Source of the DNA: Algoriphagus mannitolivorans DSM 15301
GTDB taxonomy: Bacteria; Bacteroidota; Bacteroidia; Cytophagales; Cyclobacteriaceae
Length of the DNA: 64,000 nt
Direction of reading: 5' to 3'
NCBI RefSeq assembly: GCF_000429425.1
Contig: NZ_AUBV01000015.1
Span: 62,001 to 126,000 of the forward strand
The position numbers were made by a program, and so were the translations under genes. Below the pieces are notes generated by a model, which had not been told where the DNA came from, did no database searches, and was given only the letters and a program-made list of their open reading frames with translations. Shown piece after piece: positions 1 to 9,886 of the stretch (the first letter of the stretch is position 1; each line of letters starts with the position of its first letter).

Positions 1-756
1 TACCAATTAAGCCCCTATTTCTCTTTTTCTTCCAACCTGGGATCTGCATGGAGACCCCCGAATGTAAATGAGCTGTTCTCCCAAGGTCTCCATCATGGTG
101 CTGCGGCTGTGGAGATTGGAGATGCCAATTTGCTCTCCGAAAAGTCCCTCAAATGGGTCAATGGATTGGAATTTGAAAAAGACAAAGTCTTGATCGAATT
201 CACCGGATATCTCAACCAAATCCAGAATTACATCTATCTCAATCCTACTGGAGAGACCTACGTCAGCCTACGGGGTACTTTCAATGTGTATGAATACCTA
301 CAGGCAAATGCTCTCTTTTACGGAGTTGACCTTTCGGGTAGTTATGCTTTTTCAGAGCGAATTAATGCTTATGCAAAAGGCTCCATCATCCGGGCCAGAA
401 ACACTGACATGGATAACTATTTTCCCTTTATCCCCTCTGATCGGATGGATTGGGGACTCTCCTATTCCTTTGGAAAAAAAGACAATCCAAACTCCCATCA
501 ATTCACTTTCAGCAACCAACTGGTTGCCAGGCAAAAAAGGGAGCCTGATTTTGACTTGGCACCAGCGCCACCAAGCTATGCGCTAATCAATCTTGCCTAT
601 CAAAAGAAAATACAACTAGCTAAAAACCAACTGAATGTAGGAGTTCAGGTCAACAACCTATTGAATACCGAATACAAAGAATACATGAACAGATTCCGCT
701 ATTTCACGGATGATATGGGAAGAAATATTTTAATCAAACTCAATTACCAATTCTAA
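1..756 (+). CDS. TonB-dependent receptor, C-terminal part (5' end outside window)
   Basis: The frame is open from base 1, so only the last 251 codons of a larger outer-membrane receptor are present. The visible part has the alternating aromatic/polar strand pattern of a TonB-dependent beta-barrel, with a WRPPNVNELF segment near the start, a receptor-like VNNLLNTEY motif near the end, and a terminal Phe (LNYQF), the usual barrel-insertion signal. The gene is followed 11 bases later by a small lipoprotein, as in many Bacteroidota uptake loci. The family imports metal chelates, vitamins or glycans across the outer membrane. The substrate cannot be told because the plug domain is missing. Confidence 0.88.
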   Translation, partial: YQLSPYFSFSSNLGSAWRPPNVNELFSQGLHHGAAAVEIGDANLLSEKSLKWVNGLEFEKDKVLIEFTGYLNQIQNYIYLNPTGETYVSLRGTFNVYEYLQANALFYGVDLSGSYAFSERINAYAKGSIIRARNTDMDNYFPFIPSDRMDWGLSYSFGKKDNPNSHQFTFSNQLVARQKREPDFDLAPAPPSYALINLAYQKKIQLAKNQLNVGVQVNNLLNTEYKEYMNRFRYFTDDMGRNILIKLNYQF

Positions 757-767
757 ATTTTAACAAA

Positions 768-1364
768 ATGAAAAACTACACCAAACTGCCTCTGTACTTA
801 TTTGCAGCCCTGACGCTGGGATTCGTTTCTTGCGAAAGTGAAGATCCTGAAAAAGAAAATGAAGGTGAAGTGATCACTGATGTAATTCTTAATTTCCAGG
901 AATTGGACGGATCAAATAACCCAGTTGGAAGCACTTTTTCTTTTAAGGCCAGTGATTCGCAAGGAATTGAAATTGGAGGATCTCCGACCATCGAAACCAT
1001 CAATCTCATCAAAGGCAAAAAGTATTCGATGACTATCCAGGTGCTAAATACAATTGAAGGGGAAGACATCACCAAAGAAATCTTGGAAGAAGCTGACGAG
1101 CATCAATTCTTTTTCCTTGGAAGTGCTTTTACCAACAATATTCTAAGCATTGTCTATGCTGATGACAATGGAATTAACCTTGGCGTAAAAACAAGATTGA
1201 CCGTATCATCCTCTCCAGGAACCAACAATACTTCTATGCGAGTAGTCTTGAGACATGATTTGGACAAGAACTTCCCAGGCGCCACCAATCCAAACTTTGC
1301 CAATTTTATTCAAGCAGGTGGAGAAACTGATTTGGATATCACCTTCCCAATTGTTCTTAATTAA
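768..1364 (+). CDS. Small lipoprotein paired with the TonB receptor
   Basis: A 198-aa protein with a signal peptide and lipobox (ALTLGFVSC, Cys at about residue 22), so probably lipid-anchored. After an acidic linker it has a beta-rich domain containing ITDVILNF, a DITKEILEEADEHQFFF segment and a VVLRHDLDK strand near the end. From memory, this resembles small Bacteroidota lipoproteins next to TonB receptors that databases label type 1 periplasmic binding fold superfamily; that label is not functional evidence. The 11-base gap to the receptor indicates one transcript ending at the hairpin at 1384-1411. A role in ligand capture or surface accessory function is inference. Confidence 0.75.
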   Translation: MKNYTKLPLYLFAALTLGFVSCESEDPEKENEGEVITDVILNFQELDGSNNPVGSTFSFKASDSQGIEIGGSPTIETINLIKGKKYSMTIQVLNTIEGEDITKEILEEADEHQFFFLGSAFTNNILSIVYADDNGINLGVKTRLTVSSSPGTNNTSMRVVLRHDLDKNFPGATNPNFANFIQAGGETDLDITFPIVLN

Positions 1365-1383
1365 TCGAGAATTACCCCCCAAA

Positions 1384-1411
1384 AAAAAGGCAGCTTCCCA
1401 GCTGCCTTTTT
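1384..1411. terminator. Bidirectional intrinsic terminator
   Basis: Perfect 11-bp stem AAAAAGGCAGC / GCTGCCTTTTT with a 6-nt loop, placed between two convergent genes (stops at 1364 and 1432). The A and T runs on both sides suit termination in either direction. Confidence 0.85.
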
Positions 1412-1431
1412 GCATTTATCGACTGTTTGCT

Positions 1432-1935
1432 TTAGAAGTTATTTCCACAAATGGCCATATTCTCAGGGATGAATTCAGCTGGATTTTTACCGACATTACC
1501 CGCGACCAAAACCACTTGATAATCCGGCCCTTCGTTGGCCAAATGAATTTTGACATGCCCATCAAATAACTTCATTTCTTCAAAACCTAATTTCGTACCA
1601 TCAGACAATTTTCCTAAAATCGTAGAAGACTCCAAAGTCTTTGCTGAAACTGGACGAAGCAAAAAAGCTATTGGTGCATCTGCCTGATCGTATCCTCCAA
1701 AATGCAAATGGGCTGGATATTCGTAGTCTGAGTTTGCTTTTGTACCATCCAACTTCAAGTTGAATTCCAATTGACCCCCCAGTAATTCTCTTACATTCAA
1801 TACTCCTGAGAAATTATAATCACTGGATTTATACAACTCAAAATTCAATTCCTGCCCAGTGTATTTTTCAGGCTCAGTCTCAGAACAGGCCAACAAACCA
1901 AAGGCGACTAAGGCTATTGCAAAAATCTTTTTCAT
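1432..1935 (-). CDS. Secreted lipoprotein, CHRD/SOD-like beta domain possible
   Basis: The start is taken at the ATG at 1935, because MKKIFAIALVAFGLLACSE is a clean lipoprotein signal; the upstream in-frame Met would put charged residues before it. The mature part (about 145 aa) has a YPAHLHFGGYD motif in the middle and DGHVKIHLANEG near the end, then VVLVAGNVG. His-x-His patterns of this kind occur in CHRD and superoxide-dismutase-like beta proteins, but I cannot assign the family firmly. It is a single gene sharing the terminator at 1384-1411 with the opposite-strand lipoprotein. Function unknown. Confidence 0.7.
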   Translation of the reverse strand: MKKIFAIALVAFGLLACSETEPEKYTGQELNFELYKSSDYNFSGVLNVRELLGGQLEFNLKLDGTKANSDYEYPAHLHFGGYDQADAPIAFLLRPVSAKTLESSTILGKLSDGTKLGFEEMKLFDGHVKIHLANEGPDYQVVLVAGNVGKNPAEFIPENMAICGNNF

Positions 1936-2143
1936 TCTCTGTCTTTTTTCTACCAAACGATTTGCCGGGAAGGCTGTTTAATTTTAACTAAAATAATTCA
2001 TTTAACTCCCAAAAAAAGTGATGAGTGACACTTTCGGAATATTTTGCCTATAAAAACACTTCAAGACAAATTCTGTCAAAAGGATAAAGAACCCCAATTC
2101 TTTTCTCATTTTGAAGCCAAGATTGAAACAGACCCAAAACCCG

Positions 2144-4603
2144 ATGGAAGATTCCAAACACCGAATAGCTTTGGAATATTTTCGAGGAAAAGGATGGAAT
2201 CCATTCCCTTTCCAAATCCAAACCTGGAATGATTACCTGGAGGGAAAATCAGGCCTCTTGAATGCTCCCACAGGTTCAGGAAAGACTTTTGCCCTTTGGT
2301 TTCCTGCAATCCTGGAATATATCCATCAGAACCCAAACACTTGGAAGAAGGCCAAAAATAATGGGATTCAGCTGATTTGGGTGACTCCCCTCCGCGCCTT
2401 AGCTCAGGACATTCAAAAGGCCATGCAGGAAGTCTGTGACTCCATTGGCTTACCTTGGAGAGTCGCCGTAAGAAATGGGGATACGGATGCTAAAACAAGA
2501 ACTGCACTCAAGAATAATCCTCCGGAATGCTTGATCACCACACCCGAGACACTCCATATTCTAATTTCTCAGAAAGAGCATCAAAAGCTATTTCAATCTC
2601 TTCAAGCAGTCATTATCGATGAATGGCATGAATTGGTTGGAAATAAACGGGGTGTCCAGGTACAACTTGCCTTGGAATACATTCAATGGATTTGTCCAAA
2701 TACTTTTCGAAGGTGGGCGATTTCGGCCACGATTGGCAATTTGGAGCAGGCTGCAAAAGTCCTTTTAGGCGCAGATCTTCCCGTCCACATCGTGAAAGCT
2801 GAGGTGGAAAAGCAGATCCTCATCCATTCTGTTTTTCCAGATGAAATTGAAAAATACCCTTGGGCTGGGCATCTGGGAACCCGGATGCTGGATAAGGTAA
2901 TCGACATCATTGAGGCCGGAAAAACCGTTTTGCTTTTCACCAATACCCGATCTCAAACCGAAATCTGGTATCAAAAAATCTTAGAAGCCAAACCCGAATG
3001 GTCAGGCTGGATGGCCATGCACCATGGTTCACTTGACATGGCAGTAAGGGCTTGGGTAGAAAATTCACTCCACGAAGGAAAACTCAAAGTGGTCATTTGT
3101 ACTTCCAGTTTGGATTTGGGGGTCGATTTCAGGCCAGTAGATCGGGTTATTCAGGTGGGCAGTCCCAAAGGTGTGAGCCGATTCGTTCAGCGGGCAGGCC
3201 GGGCCGGCCACCAGCCTGGACTTCCTTCGGAGATCTTTTTTGTGCCCACCAATGCCCTGGAGCTGGTGGAAGCAGCAGCCTTGAGAAATGCCATCGAAAA
3301 GGAAGAAATGGAGTCTCAGTTTACCCCCGAACTTACCTATGACGTCCTGATCCAGTTTTTAGTCACCTTGGCGGTGGGAGAAGGCTTCGATCCAAAATCT
3401 ATACTACCCATTGTACAGAGGACTTATTCTTTTTCCAAACTTAGTCCCAATGAGTGGGAATGGGTCATGGATTTTATCACCAAAGGAGGTGCTTCTTTGG
3501 GAAATTATGAGGATTTCCTGAAAGTGGAATTGGCTGAAGATGGTCTCTACAGAGTCAAAAGCCGGAAAATCGCCATGAAACACCGGCTGAGCATGGGTAC
3601 GATCGTATCGGATGTCAGTTTGCGGGTAAAATTCAAAAATGGATCTTACCTCGGCACCGTCGAAGAGTACTTTATCGCCAAAATGAAAATCGGAGACCGG
3701 TTCTTTTTTGCAGGAAGAAACCTTGAACTCCTCCAGGTCAAAGGAATGGATGTTTTCGTGCGAGTCACCGAGAAAAAGACCTCCAATGTAGTCAGCTGGA
3801 TGGGTGCCCGAATGTCACTTTCTTCCATGCTTTCAGATAAAATCCGGGAGATTTTCAAACAATACAATCAAGGTTTAATTCTTTCCGAAGAAGTCCGGAG
3901 AGTACTGCCAATTTTGGATTTGCAAAGCAAACTCTCAATCGTTCCGGATGGTGATACCTTTTTGGTAGAATACCTACAAAGTGCGGATGGATATCATCTC
4001 TTCTTCTACCCTTTCGAGGGCAGAATGATGCATGAACTAATGAGTGCTTTGATTGCCTATAGGATATCCCTCAACTATCCGATTTCCTTGAATATGGCTA
4101 TGAATGACTATGGATTCGAAATCCTTTCGGATGTGCCCATTTCTCCAGAGGAAATCTTTGAAGAAGACATTCTAAGCCTGAAAAACATTGAGGAGGATAT
4201 CTTGCATTGCGTCAATGAAAGCGAAATGTCCAGAAGAAAATTCAGGGAAATTGCCAGTATCGCAGGATTAGTCTTTCAGGGTTATCCAGGAAAACCAGTC
4301 TCCTTCAAACATATTCAGGCTAATTCCGGATTGCTCTTCCAGGTCTTTGAGCAATATGATCCGGAAAATCTCTTGCTTCAACAGGCCAGAGCTGAATCTC
4401 TCAACCAACAAATGGAGCAGGAGATGTTTATCAGGGCAATCCAAAAACTTAACCAACTGAAAATTGTCATCCAAAGACCTGTTCAGTTTACCCCATTCTC
4501 TTTTCCAATCATGGTCGATAGATTGAACAGAACCAATGTATCCTCAGAAAGTGTGGAAGATAAAATCACAAAAATCCTCGCCCAAATGCAGGAAGTGGAT
4601 TAG
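2144..4603 (+). CDS. Ligase-associated DNA damage response DEXH-box helicase (Lhr-like)
   Basis: An 819-aa superfamily 2 helicase. The ATG at 2144 is preferred to the in-frame TTG at 2111. Walker A APTGSGKT lies at residues 41-48, the Walker B box is DEWH at 159-162, SAT is at 194-196, and QRAGRAGHQPG is motif VI. The Trp in the DEXH box and the long C-terminal region match the Lhr-like helicase usually encoded with an ATP-dependent DNA ligase, a nuclease and PdeM. None of those partners is adjacent here. The family is thought to unwind or remodel damaged DNA for end processing. The stop overlaps the convergent trkH stop by 4 nt. Confidence 0.85.
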   Translation: MEDSKHRIALEYFRGKGWNPFPFQIQTWNDYLEGKSGLLNAPTGSGKTFALWFPAILEYIHQNPNTWKKAKNNGIQLIWVTPLRALAQDIQKAMQEVCDSIGLPWRVAVRNGDTDAKTRTALKNNPPECLITTPETLHILISQKEHQKLFQSLQAVIIDEWHELVGNKRGVQVQLALEYIQWICPNTFRRWAISATIGNLEQAAKVLLGADLPVHIVKAEVEKQILIHSVFPDEIEKYPWAGHLGTRMLDKVIDIIEAGKTVLLFTNTRSQTEIWYQKILEAKPEWSGWMAMHHGSLDMAVRAWVENSLHEGKLKVVICTSSLDLGVDFRPVDRVIQVGSPKGVSRFVQRAGRAGHQPGLPSEIFFVPTNALELVEAAALRNAIEKEEMESQFTPELTYDVLIQFLVTLAVGEGFDPKSILPIVQRTYSFSKLSPNEWEWVMDFITKGGASLGNYEDFLKVELAEDGLYRVKSRKIAMKHRLSMGTIVSDVSLRVKFKNGSYLGTVEEYFIAKMKIGDRFFFAGRNLELLQVKGMDVFVRVTEKKTSNVVSWMGARMSLSSMLSDKIREIFKQYNQGLILSEEVRRVLPILDLQSKLSIVPDGDTFLVEYLQSADGYHLFFYPFEGRMMHELMSALIAYRISLNYPISLNMAMNDYGFEILSDVPISPEEIFEEDILSLKNIEEDILHCVNESEMSRRKFREIASIAGLVFQGYPGKPVSFKHIQANSGLLFQVFEQYDPENLLLQQARAESLNQQMEQEMFIRAIQKLNQLKIVIQRPVQFTPFSFPIMVDRLNRTNVSSESVEDKITKILAQMQEVD

Positions 4604-6048
4604 TTGGCTCTCCAGAAGAATGGAGTGAACAGGATCAGAATTGTAAACAATTCCAATCTTCCCAACAGCATCATAAAGGATAAAACCAATTTGGCGGCGG
4701 GTGAAAAGAAGGCAAAATTGTCCACAGGCCCCACCTCTCCAATTGCCGGACCGACGTTTCCTAAACAAGTCGCCACTGAGCCCAAGGAAGTCGCCAAATC
4801 ATAACCCAAGATCGCAATGACCAAAGAACCAGCAACGAAGGTACTGAGGTAGATCAAGAGGAAGTTCATGATGTTGTTAATGATTCTCCCGGTTACCATT
4901 TCCCCGTTGATGATCAAAGGAACTATAGCTCTGGGATGAACGATTCTTTTGAATTCCAGCCAGGAATTCTTCAAGAATACCACATGGCGGACAAACTTGA
5001 TCCCACCTGCTGTAGAACCCGCTGATCCACCCAAAAACAACATCATAAAGCAGATGAAAGTGATCCCCATTCCGTATTGGGTGTAATCATCCGTCACAAA
5101 ACCGGTCGTGGTGATTAAGGAAACTACCTGAAATATGGATTTTCGGAAAGCTAGTTCCACTTCAGTTTCGGAATTGATCAAAATCCCGGCAAATACAATT
5201 AGAGTCAATAGAAGTATTGCTCCTGTGTAGGCCTTAAACTCATCACTCTTAAAAATCCTCCCAAATTTCCCAACAATTCCAAAATAGATCAGGGTAAAGT
5301 TGGTGCCGGCAAAAAACATAAAGATCACAGCTACATATTGAATAAAAGCGGAGTCATAAAAGGCCATACTGGCATTCTTGGTAGAAAATCCTCCTGTAGC
5401 CAAGGTAGTCAGGGCGTGGTTGACCGCATCATAGAAAGTCATTCCTCCAGCCCAATAAAGAAAAGCGGCAGCAACCGTTAAGCCCACATAGATGTACCAA
5501 AGTCTTTTGGCTGTTTCTGAAATTCGGGGGTGGACTTTATCGGAAGTCGGACCGGGAGATTCTGCTACAAAGAGCTCAGAACCACCAATTCCCAAGAGAG
5601 GAAAGATGGCTACCGTCAAAACGATAATACCCAAACCTCCAATCCATTGGGTCATACTCCTCCAAAACAGCAATCCTTTTGGCATCGCTTCAATATCGGT
5701 CAAAATGGAGGCTCCGGTGGTGGTCAATCCAGATACTGTTTCGAAAATCGCATCCGAAACCGAATCTATTTGATCAGAAAGAAAAAAAGGAAGCATCCCA
5801 AAAAGGGTCATGATAACCCAGCTCAGGGCTACAATTAAATATCCTTCTCTTTTTCTGATCAATTGATCATACTTGGCAAAAGAGAAAAAGAAGATCATCC
5901 CGATGAATAAGGAAATTGCCGCCGAAATCATGATCGGCGAGGAATCTTCATTGTAAATCCAGGAAATAGAAGCAGCAGGCAACATCAATACCCCGATCAA
6001 AAACATCAAGGCGCCCATGATTCTCCCGATAGCTTTAAATTGAATCAT
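4600..6048 (-). CDS. trkH: Potassium uptake protein TrkH
   Basis: A 482-aa integral membrane protein with the four selectivity-filter loops of the Trk/Ktr superfamily: TTTGAS, TLATGGFS, TTTGFVT and CLGNVGPA. About ten to twelve hydrophobic segments span the length. It forms the K+ conducting subunit in the inner membrane, gated by the cytoplasmic TrkA ring encoded just upstream (2-nt gap, same strand). The family co-transports K+ with H+ or Na+. Its 3' end overlaps the convergent helicase gene by 4 nt, and no terminator hairpin is seen there. Length and filter residues are normal. Confidence 0.93.
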   Translation of the reverse strand: MIQFKAIGRIMGALMFLIGVLMLPAASISWIYNEDSSPIMISAAISLFIGMIFFFSFAKYDQLIRKREGYLIVALSWVIMTLFGMLPFFLSDQIDSVSDAIFETVSGLTTTGASILTDIEAMPKGLLFWRSMTQWIGGLGIIVLTVAIFPLLGIGGSELFVAESPGPTSDKVHPRISETAKRLWYIYVGLTVAAAFLYWAGGMTFYDAVNHALTTLATGGFSTKNASMAFYDSAFIQYVAVIFMFFAGTNFTLIYFGIVGKFGRIFKSDEFKAYTGAILLLTLIVFAGILINSETEVELAFRKSIFQVVSLITTTGFVTDDYTQYGMGITFICFMMLFLGGSAGSTAGGIKFVRHVVFLKNSWLEFKRIVHPRAIVPLIINGEMVTGRIINNIMNFLLIYLSTFVAGSLVIAILGYDLATSLGSVATCLGNVGPAIGEVGPVDNFAFFSPAAKLVLSFMMLLGRLELFTILILFTPFFWRAN

Positions 6049-6050
6049 GC

Positions 6051-7391
6051 TTAATGAAAAAGTTTCTCCAAGGGTTGCTTAGCCTCAGGAAGGGCCAAAA
6101 CAATCGCTTTATCGTCTAATTGAAGCATAAAATCCCCGTCAGGGATATGTACATTTTCTCCCCTAATCACCCCTGCGACAATGGCGGAGGATGGAAAATG
6201 CAACTCTCTTAGCGGATGCTTAGTCAGGCGGTTGTTCTTGCTGACGCTATATTGAATAAATTCAGCATCCACCCCATAAATCCCTGAAACTGCATCTACA
6301 GTGCCTTTTCTCAAGTATCGGGTGATCTCATTCGCCGCCACCAACTTCTTGTTGATCAGTGAATCCACTCCAATACTGTGGGAAATATGGATGTATTCTC
6401 GTGTATCTACATGGGCGATGGTTTTATAAACCCCATGATTTTTAGCAGAAAGACTGGTGATGATATTTGTCTCTGAAGATTCGGTCAGGGCAAGGAATGC
6501 ATCCATTTGCTCAAGTCCCTCTTCCACCAATAGTTCAATGTTTTTGTAATCTCCATTGATTACCAAAGTGTCCGGAAGGCGTTCCGCAAGCCATTTGCAG
6601 CGGTCTTTTTCATTGTTGACCAAGGTAACCCGGTAATCCTTCTGGAGTTTGATCGCCGTGGTCACGGCCATATCATCTCCTCCGATGATCATCACATTTT
6701 TGATTTTGACCTTTTTTTGGCCAAGGGCCTCGATGATCGACTCGGTATTTTTCTTGTGGGAAATGAAGAAAGCGTGATCGTTATTTCGGATGATCGTACT
6801 TCCACGAGGAATAATGGTCTTTTGGTCCCGGACAATCGCAATGATTCGGATGTCTTCATAGATCGGATCCTCTTTGGTATCCATGATCCTCTGATTGACC
6901 AATGGACTGTACTGGTCCAAGGTTATCCCGACGATATTGAGCTTTCCTCCACCAAAATCAAAAACCTCCGTAAAACTTGAGTTTTCAATCATCTTGTAGA
7001 TTTCCCTAGAGCAAAGCATCGTAGGAGAAATCAGGTTATCGATTCCCAGATTATTGAAATATGGAACGTTTTCTTCTTTGAGATAGGTATGGTTTCTAAC
7101 TCTGGCCATTACCCGCTTGGCTCCCAATTGTTTGGCCAAAACTGCCGTTACCAAATTGGTCTTTTCAGAAGTAGTCACAGCCAAAACCATATGGGCATCT
7201 TCCACATTAGCTTGTTGCAAAACATCAAGCGAAGTGGCATCCCCTTGGACGGTTAAAACATCAAGTTTAGAGGCTACATAGTCTAAGACGTTACGATCTG
7301 TATCGATCAGCGTAATGTCTTTGTTGTCATAACTCAACCGCTCCGCTAGATGGTATCCCATATCCCCAGCTCCTGCGATTACAATATTCAT
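6051..7391 (-). CDS. trkA: Trk system potassium regulatory protein TrkA
   Basis: A 446-aa cytoplasmic protein with two tandem RCK units. The first begins at once with the nucleotide-binding loop GAGDMGYHLAERL; the second contains MIIGGDDMAVTTAIKL. Each is followed by a TrkA_C-type region, the last ending in LDDKAIVLALPE. The start at 7391 gives MNIVIAGAGD, the usual TrkA beginning; an ATG two codons upstream is possible. It binds NAD(H) or nucleotides and gates TrkH, whose gene follows after 2 nt, so the two form an operon. Confidence 0.92.
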   Translation of the reverse strand: MNIVIAGAGDMGYHLAERLSYDNKDITLIDTDRNVLDYVASKLDVLTVQGDATSLDVLQQANVEDAHMVLAVTTSEKTNLVTAVLAKQLGAKRVMARVRNHTYLKEENVPYFNNLGIDNLISPTMLCSREIYKMIENSSFTEVFDFGGGKLNIVGITLDQYSPLVNQRIMDTKEDPIYEDIRIIAIVRDQKTIIPRGSTIIRNNDHAFFISHKKNTESIIEALGQKKVKIKNVMIIGGDDMAVTTAIKLQKDYRVTLVNNEKDRCKWLAERLPDTLVINGDYKNIELLVEEGLEQMDAFLALTESSETNIITSLSAKNHGVYKTIAHVDTREYIHISHSIGVDSLINKKLVAANEITRYLRKGTVDAVSGIYGVDAEFIQYSVSKNNRLTKHPLRELHFPSSAIVAGVIRGENVHIPDGDFMLQLDDKAIVLALPEAKQPLEKLFH

Positions 7392-7559
7392 CCCCATAGA
7401 GATTTATTTGAGTCTTTGTTTCGGGCGAAATTAAGGTCTTTTCGGATGGATTTCAGAGACAATGATTGTTCTTTTTCCAAAACTCGGGAAAAGGTAAGGA
7501 ATCCCTTTGGGTAAAAACAAAAATCAGATACTTTTTCACCTGAATTTTCAGGGAAAAAA

Positions 7560-8801
7560 TTACTCCTCCAGGAGATTTTTGCTCTCAAGTTCCGGAAGTT
7601 CCTGAACATCTTTAAGTTTTCGTTGAATCATCCGGGTTCTAACACCCACGAGTTTATCCAACTCGGAATTGGCTTCTGTAAGCTTCCGTTGAGTTTTTTC
7701 CAAAAGAGTCCCAAATTTCCCGAATTCTGTCTTGATCGCCCCCAAAATCTGCCAGATTTCGGCACTTCTTTTTTGAATGGCCAGAGTCCTAAAGCCCATT
7801 TGTAAGGAATTTAAAATGGCTGAAAGGGTAGTCGGTCCAGTGACGATGACTTTGAAATCCTGCTGAATTTGCTGACTCAATCCCGGCTCCCGGAGGATTT
7901 CAGCATAAAGACTCTCAACGGGCAGGAATAGAATTGCAAAATCTGTAGTCCCGGGTGGGTGAATGTATTTGCTCTGAATATCCAAAGCCGATTTTCTCAC
8001 CGCTTTGAAAAGTTCGGCTCGATAAAAATCGACTTTGGACTTATCTCCTTCTTCATAGGCATCCACTAATCTCAAGTAGGACTCCTGAGGAAATTTGGAA
8101 TCGATGGGTAGTAAAACCACATCGTCCTGACCCGGCATTTTCACGGCAAATTCCACCCGCTCCCTACCTCCATTCACTGCAGTATTGACCACGTATTGAT
8201 CTGGAGACAAGAGGTTTTCCAAGATTGCCTGTAACTGATATTCTCCCAACACTCCCCTGCTTTTCACATTGGTTAAAACCCGCTTCAAATCCCCCACTCC
8301 ATTGGCCAAACTCTGCATCTCTCCCAAGCCTTTTTGAACTGCCTGCAGCTGCCGGCTGACCATTTCAAAGGATTGACCTAAGCGGGCTTCCAGGGTTTTC
8401 TGGAGTTTTTCATCGACCGTCTCTCGGATTTTCTCAAGCCGGGATTCAGTGTTTTTGACCATTTCATCTTGCCTTCGGCTCAATTCAAAAAACTTCTCCC
8501 GCTGCAATTCATTCAGTTCCTTCATCGACTGCTTCACAGTATCACCAAACTGCTTCAAAGCCTCATTCTGATCTTTTGTGCCAGCTCGCTGATGCTCAAA
8601 TACCAATTGAAATTGCCGGACCATGGTTTCCCCAGACTCTTTTCTTTGTTCTGCCAAAGCTTGGCTTAACTCCTGTCTCAATTGGGCCAAATCCCGATTT
8701 AAAGATTCATTTTTCCCGCTTTTCAAGGAAGACCAAATAAGCCAGATAAAAAATAAGACCTGGACTCCAAGGATCAGGTATAGGACAGGATCAGTCTGCA
8801 T
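7560..8801 (-). CDS. rmuC: DNA recombination protein RmuC
   Basis: A 413-aa protein starting with one transmembrane segment (LYLILGVQVLFFIWLIW), then a long coiled coil rich in Gln/Glu/Lys (about residues 30-150), then the RmuC core with VKSRGVLGEYQLQAILENLL, LLPIDSKFPQESYLRL and FLPVESLYAEI. RmuC has a restriction-endonuclease-like fold and limits DNA inversions; its exact activity is not settled. The ATG at 8801 is chosen because it directly precedes the membrane anchor. It overlaps the end of the upstream hydrolase gene by 11 nt, implying co-transcription. Confidence 0.9.
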   Translation of the reverse strand: MQTDPVLYLILGVQVLFFIWLIWSSLKSGKNESLNRDLAQLRQELSQALAEQRKESGETMVRQFQLVFEHQRAGTKDQNEALKQFGDTVKQSMKELNELQREKFFELSRRQDEMVKNTESRLEKIRETVDEKLQKTLEARLGQSFEMVSRQLQAVQKGLGEMQSLANGVGDLKRVLTNVKSRGVLGEYQLQAILENLLSPDQYVVNTAVNGGRERVEFAVKMPGQDDVVLLPIDSKFPQESYLRLVDAYEEGDKSKVDFYRAELFKAVRKSALDIQSKYIHPPGTTDFAILFLPVESLYAEILREPGLSQQIQQDFKVIVTGPTTLSAILNSLQMGFRTLAIQKRSAEIWQILGAIKTEFGKFGTLLEKTQRKLTEANSELDKLVGVRTRMIQRKLKDVQELPELESKNLLEE

Positions 8802-9807
8802 AAACGATTTGTTTGGGAGGTTCAAGGTAATTCCTCCTAACCTCCACACCTAAAAATGACAAGTATTCTGAGACAGATTCTGTCGGGATTTCTTCCATAG
8901 GCACATGCCCTGCCTCCTCAAAGATCACCAAATTGGCTTTGGGGAGTGCATTTTGAAAAAGATTAGCATGGGAAACCGGAATCCAGGAATCCTTAGCTCC
9001 CCAAAGAATCAAAGTGGGCATAGAAACTCTTTCAAAGTCAAATTCAGACTTTCTGGTTTGGCTCAACCGGTCTAAAGTCGCCTGACGATTCCCTTCTCTC
9101 AACATCAGCTCGTAATACCGATCGACAGTTTCCTGACGTATTTTTTTAGAATCTCCATAGACCTGCTTCATATTCATGGCAAACAGGAATTTGGGAGTAC
9201 ACTTCAGCAAAACTTTAGAAAACAATGGATTCTTTGCCAATTGGATGATCCAGGGAGACTTCGAAGATGTATTGACTGAATCGGTCTCAATGGTTCTTAC
9301 TTTTCGTTGGGGAGCTCCTGAAGCATCCAACAAAGCCAAAGTCAAAACTTTGTCTGGCCTACTGGAGGCAATCTCCAAGGCAACGGCCCCTCCCATGGAG
9401 TTGCCCGCCAGATGAAACTTGGAAATACTCAACTTCTCGGCTATCTGCTGAACCAGCACACTATAATCCTCTAGAGAGTAGCGCTTCAAGTCATCCGGTC
9501 CAGTCAATCCATGCCCTGGAAAGTCCAAGGCAATTGTCATAAAGTAGGGACTGAGTTCTTTTTGCCAGATCTCCCAGGTATGCAGTGATGAAAAACTCCC
9601 ATGGAGCAAAAAGATCGGCTCTCCCTCTCCCATTATTCTTAAATGGATATTTTGTCCATCAACATTCAAAAAATGGGATTCAGGGGTGTAATACTTTCCA
9701 ATCGTTTCATCGGCCGAAATATCCGAGCGATACATCAAACCCAAAAAAAACATGCAAGCAAGCAATAAGGTCACCAGAATTTTACTGAGTATTTTAACAA
9801 ATCGCAT
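8791..9807 (-). CDS. Alpha/beta hydrolase, membrane-anchored or secreted
   Basis: A 338-aa alpha/beta-fold hydrolase with an N-terminal hydrophobic segment (ILVTLLLACMFFLGLMY), so probably periplasmic or inner-membrane anchored. The family signatures are present: the HG oxyanion region in FLLHGSFSS, the nucleophile elbow GNSMGG, the acid in LWGAKDSWIP and the His in EEAGHVPMEEIP. Such enzymes are esterases, lipases, C-C hydrolases or haloperoxidase-like proteins; the substrate is unknown. It overlaps rmuC by 11 nt but has no obvious link to it. Confidence 0.85.
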   Translation of the reverse strand: MRFVKILSKILVTLLLACMFFLGLMYRSDISADETIGKYYTPESHFLNVDGQNIHLRIMGEGEPIFLLHGSFSSLHTWEIWQKELSPYFMTIALDFPGHGLTGPDDLKRYSLEDYSVLVQQIAEKLSISKFHLAGNSMGGAVALEIASSRPDKVLTLALLDASGAPQRKVRTIETDSVNTSSKSPWIIQLAKNPLFSKVLLKCTPKFLFAMNMKQVYGDSKKIRQETVDRYYELMLREGNRQATLDRLSQTRKSEFDFERVSMPTLILWGAKDSWIPVSHANLFQNALPKANLVIFEEAGHVPMEEIPTESVSEYLSFLGVEVRRNYLEPPKQIVYAD

Positions 9808-9886
9808 GAAAGACTAATTTGACATTGGAACAATAAAACCTACAAAAAATCTTCCCAATTCTCTATTTTCCCAAAAAACTTCCCCT

